Positions 1-9,026 are shown, counted from the first letter of the stretch. The stretch: 64,000 nt of DNA from Jeotgalibacillus malaysiensis (GCA_000818095.1 CP009416.1:804501-868500), one strand, 5' to 3'. Made by a program: numbers and translations. The notes: generated by a model not told the origin, from the sequence alone.

Positions 1-96
1 TCTTTGATTAAATCAAGAAAACGTAAGAACTATAGAGGTACCTCTTATCAAGAGTGATTTTGAACAAACAAATATCTATCGCGTTTTCAGACATGA

Positions 97-128
97 CTCC
101 TTCTCGTATAACGGGAAGGAGCTTTTAT
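97..128 (+). terminator. Intrinsic terminator
   Basis: An 11-bp stem (97-107 with 111-121, one G-U pair) is followed by a T-rich tail. It probably ends a transcript entering from the left edge of the window. Confidence 0.7.
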
Positions 129-233
129 TATTTAGAGAATGATTTTTAAAATTTTGTATCATATAAAGGGTTTTTATATAACTCAGACGAAATCAAACCA
201 ATGTATATGTGAATAAGAAGGAGAGAAAGGTCA

Positions 234-410
234 ATGAAAGCAGATAGCAGAATTCTAGAAGTAACAAAAGTTTTATCTCTGGTTGTAATTGCAATCAGCT
301 CTGTATTTATTGCTTTTTCGCTAACTCAGAGTATGACTCTTTTAGAGGTTATAGGTGATAATTTAAATGGTATAAATACTGTCTTGTTTGATTTGCTGAA
401 TAAAGAGTAA
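234..410 (+). CDS. Small single-pass membrane peptide, 58 aa
   Basis: This is an unrecognised small protein. A GAAGGAGAGAAAGG ribosome-binding site lies just upstream of the ATG. Residues about 11-31 form one hydrophobic helix (VLSLVVIAISSVFIAFSL), preceded by a charged N-terminus and followed by a short polar tail ending in NKE. It stands alone, and a dispersed palindromic repeat that looks like a terminator begins 10 bases after its stop. The good SD and clean membrane topology support a real gene; its function is unknown. Confidence 0.55.
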   Translation: MKADSRILEVTKVLSLVVIAISSVFIAFSLTQSMTLLEVIGDNLNGINTVLFDLLNKE

Positions 411-420
411 ATTGAATTCA

Positions 421-480
421 TCCCTGTCCTGAAAATAATTCTAAACATCTATTAGTGTTTCTAAGACAGGGAAGCTTTCA
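421..480 (+). repeat. Dispersed palindromic repeat, copy 1 (diverged)
   Basis: The arms TCCCTGTC (421-428) and GACAGGGA (465-472) enclose a loop that matches the other copies at 13251, 14410 and 18306 (CTGAAAA, then TTCTAAACAT, then AGTGTTTCT). A short T-containing tail follows. It could act as the terminator of the small gene ending at 410. Confidence 0.7.
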
Positions 481-557
481 CTAAATGAGACATATGTACT
501 TAAGTTTAAAGTTATTAGAAAGGCTTATTAAGCATCATACGCTTTTCTTCTGCTTTC

Positions 558-641
558 TTAGCTTTCTTTTTTCTTACTGCCAGCAGCGACAATCCCACCA
601 ATCAATGCTACAGCAATAGCTACCCAAGTCAAAAAACTCAT
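558..641 (-). CDS. Very small membrane peptide, 27 aa
   Basis: This is an unrecognised peptide with a hydrophobic helix (TWVAIAVALIGGIVAAG) and the basic tail SKKKES. The start is set by an AAGGAAAGGAGAGG ribosome-binding site 6-7 bases upstream of the ATG. It lies between a repeat copy and the minus-strand lipoprotein gene. The topology resembles small membrane-associated regulatory or stress peptides, but no family is claimed. Confidence 0.5.
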   Translation of the reverse strand: MSFLTWVAIAVALIGGIVAAGSKKKES

Positions 642-692
642 TAGATCCTCTCCTTTCCTTGAAATTAAAATTGTGATTCCTAGTCTATAAAT

Positions 693-1178
693 TTAATTCA
701 ACAATTGATTTAAGCTCTCTTCATCTTCTAAAGAATTCTGTATCAAATTTGTCAGATCTTCTTCATTTTCAATGTCGTTCAATTCTATTCCATACGATTC
801 CTGTAAATTCTCCCGAGTGATCTTATACTCATTCACTTCACCCTCAGTATCAAAATGGAAGCTTACCCAGTCCACATTTTGCAGCAACGTAAATAAGTAA
901 GAGGCATTGTTGAGCACTGTTTCTTGTTCATCTAACTGTGATTTGGTCCAATCATAGTTCACAGTGATCCCATATGGTTCATCTTTTGTCTGAAGCTCTA
1001 AACCACTAAAATGATTTGCACCCTGTAAATTAACTATAGAATTAACTACTGCGCTATTGTCACCAACATATGAACCTTTATGTTGGAATAAATCAACGTC
1101 ATTTTCATTTGAATTGCAGGCACTTAAGAAGAGTATGATTGATAGTGGTATAAACAAAAACTTAAACTTCTCTCGCAA
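693..1178 (-). CDS. Putative lipoprotein, 161 aa
   Basis: The protein begins with a lipoprotein signal peptide: basic MREKFKF, a hydrophobic stretch and the lipobox LSAC with Cys at residue 21, so it is predicted to be anchored to the outer face of the membrane. The mature part is acidic and has no motif I recognise. The start is TTG, chosen because GGGGGA lies 6 bases upstream. It appears to be monocistronic and its function is unknown. Confidence 0.75.
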   Translation of the reverse strand: MREKFKFLFIPLSIILFLSACNSNENDVDLFQHKGSYVGDNSAVVNSIVNLQGANHFSGLELQTKDEPYGITVNYDWTKSQLDEQETVLNNASYLFTLLQNVDWVSFHFDTEGEVNEYKITRENLQESYGIELNDIENEEDLTNLIQNSLEDEESLNQLLN

Positions 1179-1437
1179 ATTGATCCCCCATTCATACGCC
1201 AGATAGACTTTAACTGACTCTGCTTTTTAAATGTAACTTTGCTTATCATCTCTACATTAGGTTAACATAAATATTACCATTAATTCTTAAAATTCCTTTA
1301 TTTATAGTTTGGTCGAAGGAATAAGCACTATTTCAATCATGAAATTATATTTGTCACATCACTAACCCAACAATCTCCTGTATAGTTAAAGCAATAACTG
1401 GAAAACAAACGCTACAAACAACCAAGGGGGAGTTCAC

Positions 1438-2289
1438 ATGCGTAACATCATCCTATCAACCGAAAGCGGCGCCGACCTGCCGAAGGATCTAGTTGAAAAG
1501 TACAACCTGCAAGTCGTTCCTATGCACATCGTAATGGACGGAAAAGATTATCTGGACGGCACTTTACCAGTCCAGGGCATCTATGACTACTATGACCGCA
1601 CGAAGAAAATACCTTCCACCACCGCCACGAATATTCACGAGTACCAGGAGTTTTTCACATCAATCAAAGAACAGTACCCTGACAGCACCATCATACATAT
1701 CGGCTATACATCACAGGCATCCTCATCCTTTCAAAACGCAGTCATCGCTGTAGAAGAATTCGAAAACCTCCACCTGATCGACGCGCTAAACGTAACCGGA
1801 GGACTAGCAGTAGTTGTCTTATATGCCGCTGACTTACTCGAAAAAGAACCTGATATCGAACCCGAACTCTTAATCGGAAAAATAAAAGCAGTCGTTCCAA
1901 AATCAAAACTCGCCTTCATCCCAGGCAGCCTGGAATTCCTAAAAGCAGGAGGCCGCGTCAGCAACATGGCTTCCCTGATCGGCGCACTGTTGAAAATAAA
2001 GCCGTGCATCGAACTAAAAGATGGAAAGCTCGTCTCCACAAAGAAATACCGCGGAAAAATGATCGGAGCGACTGAGAAGCTTTTTAGTGATTACTTAAAA
2101 GAGTTTGATATTAATCGAGAGCAGCTTAACCTGATCTATTCGATTGGACTTGATGAAGGAATCAAGCAGCGGATGGATGAGGTTGCGAAGGAAAATGGAT
2201 TTAAAAATGTGAGATGGATTCAGGCTGGAGGGATGATTTCGACGCATTCGGGACCTGGGGGATTTGGGGTTGCGGGGTTGGAGAAGTAA
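1438..2289 (+). CDS. DegV family protein
   Basis: A fatty-acid-binding DegV-family protein of 283 aa, the usual length. Members bind a long-chain fatty acid and some serve as FakB partners of a fatty acid kinase; no kinase gene is adjacent here. Family signatures are STESGADLP near residue 7, the serine-rich YTSQASSSFQ near 92, LEFLKAGGRVS near 162 and the C-terminal HSGPGGFGV. AAGGGGGAG precedes the ATG. It is monocistronic and is the last gene of ordinary base composition before the AT-rich island. Confidence 0.9.
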   Translation: MRNIILSTESGADLPKDLVEKYNLQVVPMHIVMDGKDYLDGTLPVQGIYDYYDRTKKIPSTTATNIHEYQEFFTSIKEQYPDSTIIHIGYTSQASSSFQNAVIAVEEFENLHLIDALNVTGGLAVVVLYAADLLEKEPDIEPELLIGKIKAVVPKSKLAFIPGSLEFLKAGGRVSNMASLIGALLKIKPCIELKDGKLVSTKKYRGKMIGATEKLFSDYLKEFDINREQLNLIYSIGLDEGIKQRMDEVAKENGFKNVRWIQAGGMISTHSGPGGFGVAGLEK

Positions 2290-2360
2290 TAAAGTTTTTA
2301 ATAAACACAGTATTTTAGACAGTAGTAATTAAATTTTTGAGTCTATTATTAAAGTGATCA

Positions 2361-2388
2361 TTACTTTAGATTTATTTTAATGTATAAT
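2361..2388 (+). promoter_or_regulatory. Candidate promoter of the SIR2/ATPase/HNH operon
   Basis: A consensus TATAAT at 2383-2388 has a weak -35-like TTACTT at 2361-2366 (spacer 16). It lies about 80 bases upstream of the first gene of the island. The -10 is convincing; the -35 is not. Confidence 0.4.
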
Positions 2389-2470
2389 AAAGGTAATTGA
2401 TGCTTGTGCTTAATATATTACACTAATCTTTGAGTAAACCGATAAGATAATTTTTTCAGGGGTGATAAAT

Positions 2471-3823
2471 TTGTCAAATTATAAAAAATATCAAATAGAA
2501 GTTGCTGAAGATATTCAAAGCACCTTAGATGAAATGGGAACTCAACCAATTTTATTTGTTGGATCTGGATTATCAAAAAGATATTTTAATGGTCCTAATT
2601 GGATTGAACTCTTAGAAATTTTGAAGCAAAGGTGCAAAGATATAGAGACTGAAGTAGGATATTACATTCAAGATAAGGTGTCTTTGGAGGAAATCGGATC
2701 AATTTACACAGAAAATTACAGAAAATGGGCATGGAAAAATAAAGAGAATTTCCCAGAAGAATTGTTTGCAGTTAATGTGCCGAAAGATGCGTACATAAAA
2801 TATGAAATTAGCAAGTTCTTTCAAGAGATAACACCATCAGAAATCGATGAAATAAAAGATGAGAACAATAAAAAAGAAATAGAGTTATTAAAAAACATTC
2901 AACCTCATGCAGTGATTACTACAAATTATGATAACTTTATTGAGAGTATTTTACCAGATTATCAACCTATCATCGGACAGCAAGTTTTAAGGCCCGACAC
3001 TATGTCAATAGGTGAAATATTCAAAATCCACGGGTGCATTACCAAACCTCAAGAATTAATTTTCAATCAAGAAGACTATGATGTTTTTATAGAAAAGAAA
3101 AAGTATTTAAGCGCTAAACTATTAACATTCTTTGCAGAACACCCTTTACTTTTTATTGGTTATAGTGGGAACGATAAAAATATTCAATCGATTCTATCTG
3201 ATATAGATGAAATTATTTCTACTAATGGTGAATTAATACCTAATATTTATTTCCTGTCGTTTAATAAAAATTTGAATAGTGAAGCACAACCATCTAAAGA
3301 AAAGATTTTTGTAATAAATAAAAAAGAAATTCGAGTGAAATATATTGAAACTGATAATTTCTCATGGGTATTCGAAACATTTTCAGCTAATAAAGCAGTT
3401 GAAAATGTTCACCCAAAACTTTTAAGAGCTTTATTAGCAAGGACATATAAACTAGTAAGAAGTGATATACCTAGACGGAGTGTAGAGGTTGATTTTGAGA
3501 TGATACGAAATGTTGTAGAAGATGATGAGTCACTACCAAAATTGTATGGGGTATCATTTTTAAACAATCCAAGCGAAATAAATATACAATTCCCTCTAAC
3601 TTTAACTGATGTAGGGAAAAAATTAGGTTTTAATGGATGGCATGGAGCTGATAACTTAATACTGCAAATCCAACATGAAAAAGGTAATAATATAAAAAAG
3701 TCTGATAACATTTATCATGTGGCTATCCCAACCGGAAGTTCAAAAATTCATAAGTATTCTCAACAGACTATTGATTTGCTTCGGTTGGTTAAAAATGGTG
3801 AAGCATATGATTTAAATATTTAA
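2471..3823 (+). CDS. SIR2-domain protein, putative anti-phage NADase
   Basis: The N-terminal two thirds is a SIR2-like (SIR2_2 type) NAD-binding fold. Visible motifs are FVGSGLS near residue 29 (nucleotide-binding loop), TTNYD near 150 (catalytic Asn/Asp), KIHG near 185 (catalytic His) and IGYSGND near 229. In defence systems such domains usually degrade NAD+ upon phage infection; that activity is inferred here. The C-terminal ~150 residues are a separate, unrecognised region. I prefer the TTG at 2471, which lies 6 bases after AGGGGTGA; the GTG at 2462 would overlap that Shine-Dalgarno. It is first of three very AT-rich, same-strand genes with an ATPase and an HNH nuclease. Confidence 0.8.
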   Translation: MSNYKKYQIEVAEDIQSTLDEMGTQPILFVGSGLSKRYFNGPNWIELLEILKQRCKDIETEVGYYIQDKVSLEEIGSIYTENYRKWAWKNKENFPEELFAVNVPKDAYIKYEISKFFQEITPSEIDEIKDENNKKEIELLKNIQPHAVITTNYDNFIESILPDYQPIIGQQVLRPDTMSIGEIFKIHGCITKPQELIFNQEDYDVFIEKKKYLSAKLLTFFAEHPLLFIGYSGNDKNIQSILSDIDEIISTNGELIPNIYFLSFNKNLNSEAQPSKEKIFVINKKEIRVKYIETDNFSWVFETFSANKAVENVHPKLLRALLARTYKLVRSDIPRRSVEVDFEMIRNVVEDDESLPKLYGVSFLNNPSEINIQFPLTLTDVGKKLGFNGWHGADNLILQIQHEKGNNIKKSDNIYHVAIPTGSSKIHKYSQQTIDLLRLVKNGEAYDLNI

Positions 3824-3911
3824 GACTCTTACATGGTGTGAATAATAAAAAATACGAATTTATAGATATTAAAACAAGAAATTTTTATTAATTAAGTTTT
3901 AGGAGGACAGA

Positions 3912-5999
3912 ATGGGACAAATAGAATTATTGTATATTAAGTTTTTAAAACATCCATTCTTAGAAGGATTAGAATTAAATTTTTCCCAAGAATATGAGTT
4001 TAGAGTAACTAATGACAATAAATTAGTAATAAAAAAATTAGATTCTATAGGAATGTTTAATAATGCAATTACAAACTTGAATATTATTGTTGGTAAAAAT
4101 GGTGTGGGTAAGACTACAATTTTGAATGAGATTTTTAACTTATTACACGGTTCGATACAAAAAGATAAAGTTGTAGCTATTCGCAAGAATAAAACAGTGT
4201 ACTTTTATTTTGACAATATAAAAACTAAAGACAATATTTTAGATTCAGATGAATTCTTAAGAGAATATAAATTTAAGATAAAAACTGATGGTTTTTACCT
4301 GGAACCACACTATAATTCAAAGTCGGCATTAAAACCCGAAATAAAGAACTTAATTTATATATCTGAATTTACAGATAGTAGCATGAATTCCTCTATTCAT
4401 AATTATAATAACAATTTTGGTTTTAATTACTCTCCATTGGTGTTAATAAATTCACCTGAATACTTCTTTAATCATAGTAATCAAACAGCCAGCAACCTTC
4501 AAAAAACTGTATCAAATTATCGATTAATAAATAAGATACATCAAATTGAATTTCTGGCTGTTAATAAATTCGAATTAAATTTTAGAGCACCTGATTCAAT
4601 TCAGTTAAACTTCAATAGCTTTATTTCAAGGATCGAAAGAAAATATAAAACTAAGGAAAAGAAGAAGAGAAATGAATTAGATCAGTTAATCATTAATATG
4701 GTTGAGCAAGCTAACGAGAATTCTTTAAAACACGTTTTTAAAATTCATTTGATATTGGCACTTTTTAATTTACTAGATATCACTAGATTTTTATATGATG
4801 AACAAAAAGCCTTAAAAGAATTAGATAATAAAATAAAAAAATCGGAATTGGAAGAGTATTGGTCAAATGACTTACAGGAATATAGACAAGGCGTCATAAG
4901 CATACTAACAAGTTTCTCGTTAGGAAATATATCTTCTGAAGATATTTTCAGAGAATATCTGGAATTAGTGGATAGAACTATGATAACTAACTATTACTCT
5001 AGTGAAAATAGTGAAAGTATTTATTTAGCGGAAGAAGTACTTAAATTAATTAATGTATATAAGAATCTTTTATCAACTAGTGATAATAAAAGGAGAGAAG
5101 GATCGTCTACAGGATTAACACTGAATTTAAAAGAGGCTGCAAATTTCTTTAGAAATTATTTAATAATTAGAAACTACACAGAGGTACAAAATGAAATTTC
5201 TAGTTGTATGCCTGATGAAATTAACTATTTTTACAAAGATGAACAATTTTATTTTAGCTCTGGTGAGGAGCAACTAATTAAGTTATTTACATATATAAAT
5301 TTATCTGTAAAACATGCTAAAAATAACGTGAACGACAGAGAAAATTCTTTTATTATTTTAATTGACGAGCCAGGCAATGCTTTTCATCCAGAAATGCAGA
5401 AGAAGTTCATAAATTATCTTAATAACTTTCTAAATAACTTTCATCAATCAAAGTTTCATATCATATTAACATCTCACTCCCCCATAATTACAAGTGATTT
5501 AACAAAAAATCATGTTCTATTCTTAGAAAAAGATTCAAAAAATCATTCTATTAGAAGCCTTGACGATAGTAATAAGCCTAATACATTTGCTCAAAATATT
5601 TATAATTTATATAAGGAATCATTTTATATAAAAGAAGGGTTAATTGGTTCATACGCTGAAAAAGTACTTTCAGAAATTTATAGACAGTTGGTTGAAGAAA
5701 AAGCAACTCATCCAGAAAGAATTGATTTTTTAAATAGAGAAGGTATGAATAAACAACAGGATGAATCAAAAGAAAATAATTCTAAACATGTTAAATCAAG
5801 TGAATATACTTATTCTGATAAAGAAATTAATTTTTTTATTAGAGAAATTGGAGAACCAATATTAAAAAAGAAATTTGAAGAAATGGTCACTCCCATTAAC
5901 AAAAAAGATTTATTAAGGGAAATAATTGAAGAGCATGAGTTACCTTATGATTTAAAGAAAAGCCTTATCTCTTTAATTATTAAAGACGAGGAATTTTAA
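3912..5999 (+). CDS. ABC/OLD-like AAA ATPase, PtuA-like (695 aa)
   Basis: An SMC/ABC-type ATPase of the AAA_15/AAA_21 defence group. Walker A GKNGVGKTT is at residues 61-69, the ABC-signature-like SSGEEQL near 449, Walker B ILIDEP near 482-488 and the switch histidine TSHSP near 520. The central ~300 residues are charged and probably helical or coiled. After the H-loop comes a charged C-terminal tail, with no TOPRIM motif that I can see, which argues against an OLD or Gabija GajA nuclease. AGGAGG precedes the ATG. The stop is one base before the ATG of the HNH gene, so the two are translationally coupled. ATPase plus HNH is the Septu (PtuA/PtuB) arrangement; this ATPase appears longer than a typical PtuA. 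Confidence 0.85.
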   Translation: MGQIELLYIKFLKHPFLEGLELNFSQEYEFRVTNDNKLVIKKLDSIGMFNNAITNLNIIVGKNGVGKTTILNEIFNLLHGSIQKDKVVAIRKNKTVYFYFDNIKTKDNILDSDEFLREYKFKIKTDGFYLEPHYNSKSALKPEIKNLIYISEFTDSSMNSSIHNYNNNFGFNYSPLVLINSPEYFFNHSNQTASNLQKTVSNYRLINKIHQIEFLAVNKFELNFRAPDSIQLNFNSFISRIERKYKTKEKKKRNELDQLIINMVEQANENSLKHVFKIHLILALFNLLDITRFLYDEQKALKELDNKIKKSELEEYWSNDLQEYRQGVISILTSFSLGNISSEDIFREYLELVDRTMITNYYSSENSESIYLAEEVLKLINVYKNLLSTSDNKRREGSSTGLTLNLKEAANFFRNYLIIRNYTEVQNEISSCMPDEINYFYKDEQFYFSSGEEQLIKLFTYINLSVKHAKNNVNDRENSFIILIDEPGNAFHPEMQKKFINYLNNFLNNFHQSKFHIILTSHSPIITSDLTKNHVLFLEKDSKNHSIRSLDDSNKPNTFAQNIYNLYKESFYIKEGLIGSYAEKVLSEIYRQLVEEKATHPERIDFLNREGMNKQQDESKENNSKHVKSSEYTYSDKEINFFIREIGEPILKKKFEEMVTPINKKDLLREIIEEHELPYDLKKSLISLIIKDEEF

Positions 6000-6000
6000 A

Positions 6001-6963
6001 ATGATAGCTATTAAAATAAATGATAAAAGTATCGTAAATAAACATTTTGAATCCATTAAAAATCATTTAGTTAATACAAAAAACCTAAAATATAATTTTA
6101 GTGATTTAGATGACTGGATAAAGAGAATAACAAGAAACTATTGTGGATTGGAAGAGCTTATAATAGCGGAGCCAAATGAATTAAATGTGATTATTGAAAA
6201 AGTTCATGAGACTGGAATAAATTTTCATACAAAACCTACAAGCAAAGATAAAAATAGTGACTATGAAAAAGCACAATATTTTATTTTACTGTATAAGAAA
6301 TTTTCGACTAGGAATGATAAGCATTTCGTTAATTATAATGCTTTACAGTTGGTTATTAGCCTTGATATAAATGTATGTCCTTATTGTAATAGGAACTTTA
6401 TTAATAATACAAAGCTTATAGCAGATTCATCAAGAAATCACTATGTTAAAAGGACTGCGCAACTTGACCACTTTTATCCTGAGGCACAGTACCCTTACAT
6501 TGCAATATCGTTCTATAACTTAATTCCAGTGTGTGGGGCTTGTAATGTAATTAAATTGGAACGCCCAATTGGTATAAATCCTTATTTAATAAATAATACA
6601 GATGATCATCTTATTTTTGATTATTCATTCAATAACACTATTAATTCATATAAAGTTGAGCCGAGTTATATGAGTAAAGTGTTTGAACAAAACTGGGGAG
6701 TATTGGGGTTAGAAGAACTTTATAGTATACACAATGATTATGTAGAAGATCTCTTATTGAGGATAATGCTATACAACACTTTATATAAAAGAGATTTATC
6801 ATGTTATTTAAACAAATGGGCTGGAAAAACAAATACTCAATATGAAAACTTAATTTCAAGTGAGGACTTTGAGAGGATAATATATGGGAATTATTTTATA
6901 GAATCAGATTTAAATAAATCACCATTAGCTAAATTGACAAAAGATATAGTCGGAAAATATTAA
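6001..6963 (+). CDS. HNH endonuclease, PtuB-like (320 aa)
   Basis: A zinc-supported HNH nuclease. CPYC near residues 126-129 and CGACN near 178-182 form the two cysteine pairs. Between them lie the catalytic LDHFYP (about 154-159) and the FYNLIPV motif supplying the HNH asparagine. This CxxC-DH-N-CxxC pattern is that of PtuB-like nucleases from Septu and retron-Ec78 systems. About 120 N-terminal residues and 130 C-terminal residues flank the core and are unrecognised. It starts one base after the ATPase stop. The likely role is nucleic-acid cleavage once released or activated by the ATPase (inference from Septu). Confidence 0.85.
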   Translation: MIAIKINDKSIVNKHFESIKNHLVNTKNLKYNFSDLDDWIKRITRNYCGLEELIIAEPNELNVIIEKVHETGINFHTKPTSKDKNSDYEKAQYFILLYKKFSTRNDKHFVNYNALQLVISLDINVCPYCNRNFINNTKLIADSSRNHYVKRTAQLDHFYPEAQYPYIAISFYNLIPVCGACNVIKLERPIGINPYLINNTDDHLIFDYSFNNTINSYKVEPSYMSKVFEQNWGVLGLEELYSIHNDYVEDLLLRIMLYNTLYKRDLSCYLNKWAGKTNTQYENLISSEDFERIIYGNYFIESDLNKSPLAKLTKDIVGKY

Positions 6964-7212
6964 TCATATATCCAATACTCACTTAAGATAAATGTTCAAG
7001 GGGATCAAGGATATTTCTTTTATGATGAAGTTTTAAAAATATAAGGTATATAAATATATTTGATCGCGAAGAGAAAGTTCATGAAGTGTTTACTAGATTT
7101 TATTTTTGTGATTAAATTCCATATTTTAACTTGTAGAAAAGTTGTCTCACAAATATACAAAATTCTAAAATAGTTTCTTTTTAATATTTAATTCAGACTA
7201 TTCATTCTTGAT

Positions 7213-7243
7213 GAAAAGCGTTGATCCCCAATCAACGCTTTTC
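7213..7243. terminator. Bidirectional terminator
   Basis: A perfect GAAAAGCGTTGAT stem with a 5-base loop and T/A-rich flanks sits between the convergent HNH gene and the gntR-type gene, and can end both transcripts. Confidence 0.8.
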
Positions 7244-7253
7244 CCATGCCCAC

Positions 7254-7862
7254 TCACAAAACATGCACCGAAAAATCCAAATCCGCCTGCAAATGCTTCT
7301 TCATCAATAACTCAGCCTTCTCGGCATCTCTACCCTTAATCGCTTCATAAATCTCCTCATGCTCATCAATCAATCCAGTTCTCTTATGATACACAACTGT
7401 TTTTCTGAACAGGTAAATAATCGACTGCATTTGATCAATGATGTCGATCATGACAGGGTTGCGACTGGCTTGAACAATCAGGTCGTGGAATTGTTTGTTG
7501 GCTTTCATGATTTCTTCGATGGTGCCGGTGCGGCCGATGTGGATGCATTCGGCAAGTGCTGTGAGTTCGTCGTCTGTCATGTAGGCGGCTGCGGTTCTGG
7601 CGGCATGACCTTCAAGGATCATACGTACCTGGAACATGTGGCGCAGGTCACTTTCGGTTGGTTTGACGACGCGTTTCTTTTTGATTAGGCCTTCCTGCTC
7701 GAGCCGCCTGATGGATTCTCTGATTGGGGTGCGGCTGACGCCGAGTTCTTCAGCAAGGCGTTCTTCTGTTAATTTTGTTCCGCCTTCTAATTCTCCGTTT
7801 AGAATTCTGTCGCGGATCGTTTCATACGCGAGTACGTAGGCAGATGATGATGGTTTTGACAT
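7254..7862 (-). CDS. GntR family (FCD) transcriptional regulator
   Basis: A 202-aa FadR-subfamily regulator. The winged helix-turn-helix spans residues ~8-75, with LTEERLAEELGVSRTPIRES as the recognition region, followed by an all-helical FCD ligand domain containing the family's Asp/His metal-site pattern (FHDLIVQASRNP, then H and HLQAD near the end). It is divergent from the ltnD-otnK-gntP operon, and GTATAC-core palindromes lie between them, so it very likely represses that operon until an acid-sugar inducer binds. No strong Shine-Dalgarno is visible before the ATG, so the start is less certain than the frame. Confidence 0.88.
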   Translation of the reverse strand: MSKPSSSAYVLAYETIRDRILNGELEGGTKLTEERLAEELGVSRTPIRESIRRLEQEGLIKKKRVVKPTESDLRHMFQVRMILEGHAARTAAAYMTDDELTALAECIHIGRTGTIEEIMKANKQFHDLIVQASRNPVMIDIIDQMQSIIYLFRKTVVYHKRTGLIDEHEEIYEAIKGRDAEKAELLMKKHLQADLDFSVHVL

Positions 7863-8027
7863 ACGCTTCGGGGCTGCTGCAGGGGTGATGGATCTGGATG
7901 TGTCAATCGATCAGCCATGGCAGCGCCACTCCTCCTCTATTTGTAAAGGTTCGGTTACATCCCTTATTAGTCCTACCTTAAGTATAGCGTGAAAATGGAC
8001 AGATGGAAATATTGGATAAAATCATTT

Positions 8028-8080
8028 TTGTATACTTTTTAAAATAAATTGTATACAAAAATAAAATAATCGTGTACAAT
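8028..8080. promoter_or_regulatory. GntR-type operator cluster upstream of ltnD-like operon
   Basis: A perfect palindrome TTGTATACAA (8049-8058) is flanked by the related TTGTATACTT (8028-8037) and GTGTACAAT (8072-8080). These fit FCD-type GntR operators and lie just upstream of the operon's first start codon. Assignment to the divergent regulator is by position. Confidence 0.65.
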
Positions 8081-8126
8081 CTAACTAATTCATGAAAGCC
8101 TTTACATTTTGAAAGGAGTTTTTACA

Positions 8127-9026
8127 ATGAGAATTGGATTTATTGGACTTGGGATTATGGGGAAACCGATGGCGAAGAATTTGCTTGCAGCAGATTTTGA
8201 CGTGACGGTATTCGATTTAAATACAGCAGCGATTCAGGAACTTGCAGCGCTAGGCGCAAACCCGGCAACGTCACCAGCAGAAACAGCAGAGGGGCAGGAC
8301 GTGATTTTTACCATGCTGCCGGCTCATCCGCACGTTGAAGCTGTACTTTTCGGTGAAAATGGTGTGGCGGAAACAGTGAAGCAGGGTGCAATTGTCGTCG
8401 ATATGAGTTCAATCTCACCAGTTTATTCAAAGCAGTTTGCAGCGCAGCTCGCTGAAAAAGGTGTTCATTTTATCGACGCACCGGTAAGCGGCGGGGAACC
8501 AAAAGCAATTGATGGCACGCTTGCAATTATGGCGGGAGGTCAGCCGAACATTTATGAAAAGGCTTACCCGGCACTTGAGGCAATGGGCGGACAGATTATC
8601 CTGGTTGGTGACACAGGATCAGGCACGACAGCTAAGCTTGCGAATCAGATTATGGTGAATGTGAATATCGCTGCGATGTCAGAAGCTCTCGTGCTTGCCG
8701 CAAAAGCAGGAATTGATGTGGAGAAGATGTATCAGGCGATCCGCGGTGGACTGGCAGGCAGTGCAGTGCTGGATGCGAAGGTGCCACTTATTTTAGAGCG
8801 TAACTTTGTCGCAGGCGGACGAATTGATATTAACGCGAAAGACTTAACAAATGTACTGGATACAGGTAGCGCATTAGGCGTATCACTTCCGCTTTCAGGT
8901 CAGGTGCTTGAAATGTATGAAGAGATGAAGGCTGAAGGTAAAGGAGCAGATGACCACGGCGGTCTCGTGCAGCATTATGAAAAGCTTGCAGGTATCAAAG
9001 TGCAGAAGGAAGTGAATGCAAAATGA
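8127..9026 (+). CDS. ltnD: L-threonate/2-hydroxyacid dehydrogenase (LtnD/GarR family)
   Basis: A cytoplasmic beta-hydroxyacid dehydrogenase of 299 aa. The N-terminal Rossmann motif GFIGLGIMGKPMAKNL, the substrate loop DAPVSGGEPKA near residue 118 and the catalytic Lys in TAKLANQ near 170 are all present. Together with the OtnK-like kinase and GntP permease this matches the tetronate pathway (oxidation of threonate or erythronate to 2-oxo-tetronate). Tartronate semialdehyde reductase is the alternative from sequence alone. I chose the ATG at 8127, 9 bases after GAAAGGAG; an upstream in-frame TTG at 8109 overlaps that site. The 3' end overlaps the kinase by ATGA. Confidence 0.85.
   Translation: MRIGFIGLGIMGKPMAKNLLAADFDVTVFDLNTAAIQELAALGANPATSPAETAEGQDVIFTMLPAHPHVEAVLFGENGVAETVKQGAIVVDMSSISPVYSKQFAAQLAEKGVHFIDAPVSGGEPKAIDGTLAIMAGGQPNIYEKAYPALEAMGGQIILVGDTGSGTTAKLANQIMVNVNIAAMSEALVLAAKAGIDVEKMYQAIRGGLAGSAVLDAKVPLILERNFVAGGRIDINAKDLTNVLDTGSALGVSLPLSGQVLEMYEEMKAEGKGADDHGGLVQHYEKLAGIKVQKEVNAK

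Noticed and set aside
3824-3911. Possible retron RNA or reverse transcriptase near the ATPase/HNH pair
   Set aside because: Ec78-type retrons carry an RT gene and structured msr-msd RNA; no RT is encoded nearby and the 88-base gap is plain AT-rich DNA ending in the ATPase ribosome-binding site.
2290-7212. Attachment-site direct repeats flanking the AT-rich island
   Set aside because: I compared the two edges by eye and saw no convincing shared direct repeat, tRNA target or integrase.
6964-7212. Fourth small gene at the end of the defence-like operon
   Set aside because: Only a 14-codon ORF without a proper ribosome-binding site was found; the rest is AT-rich non-coding DNA.
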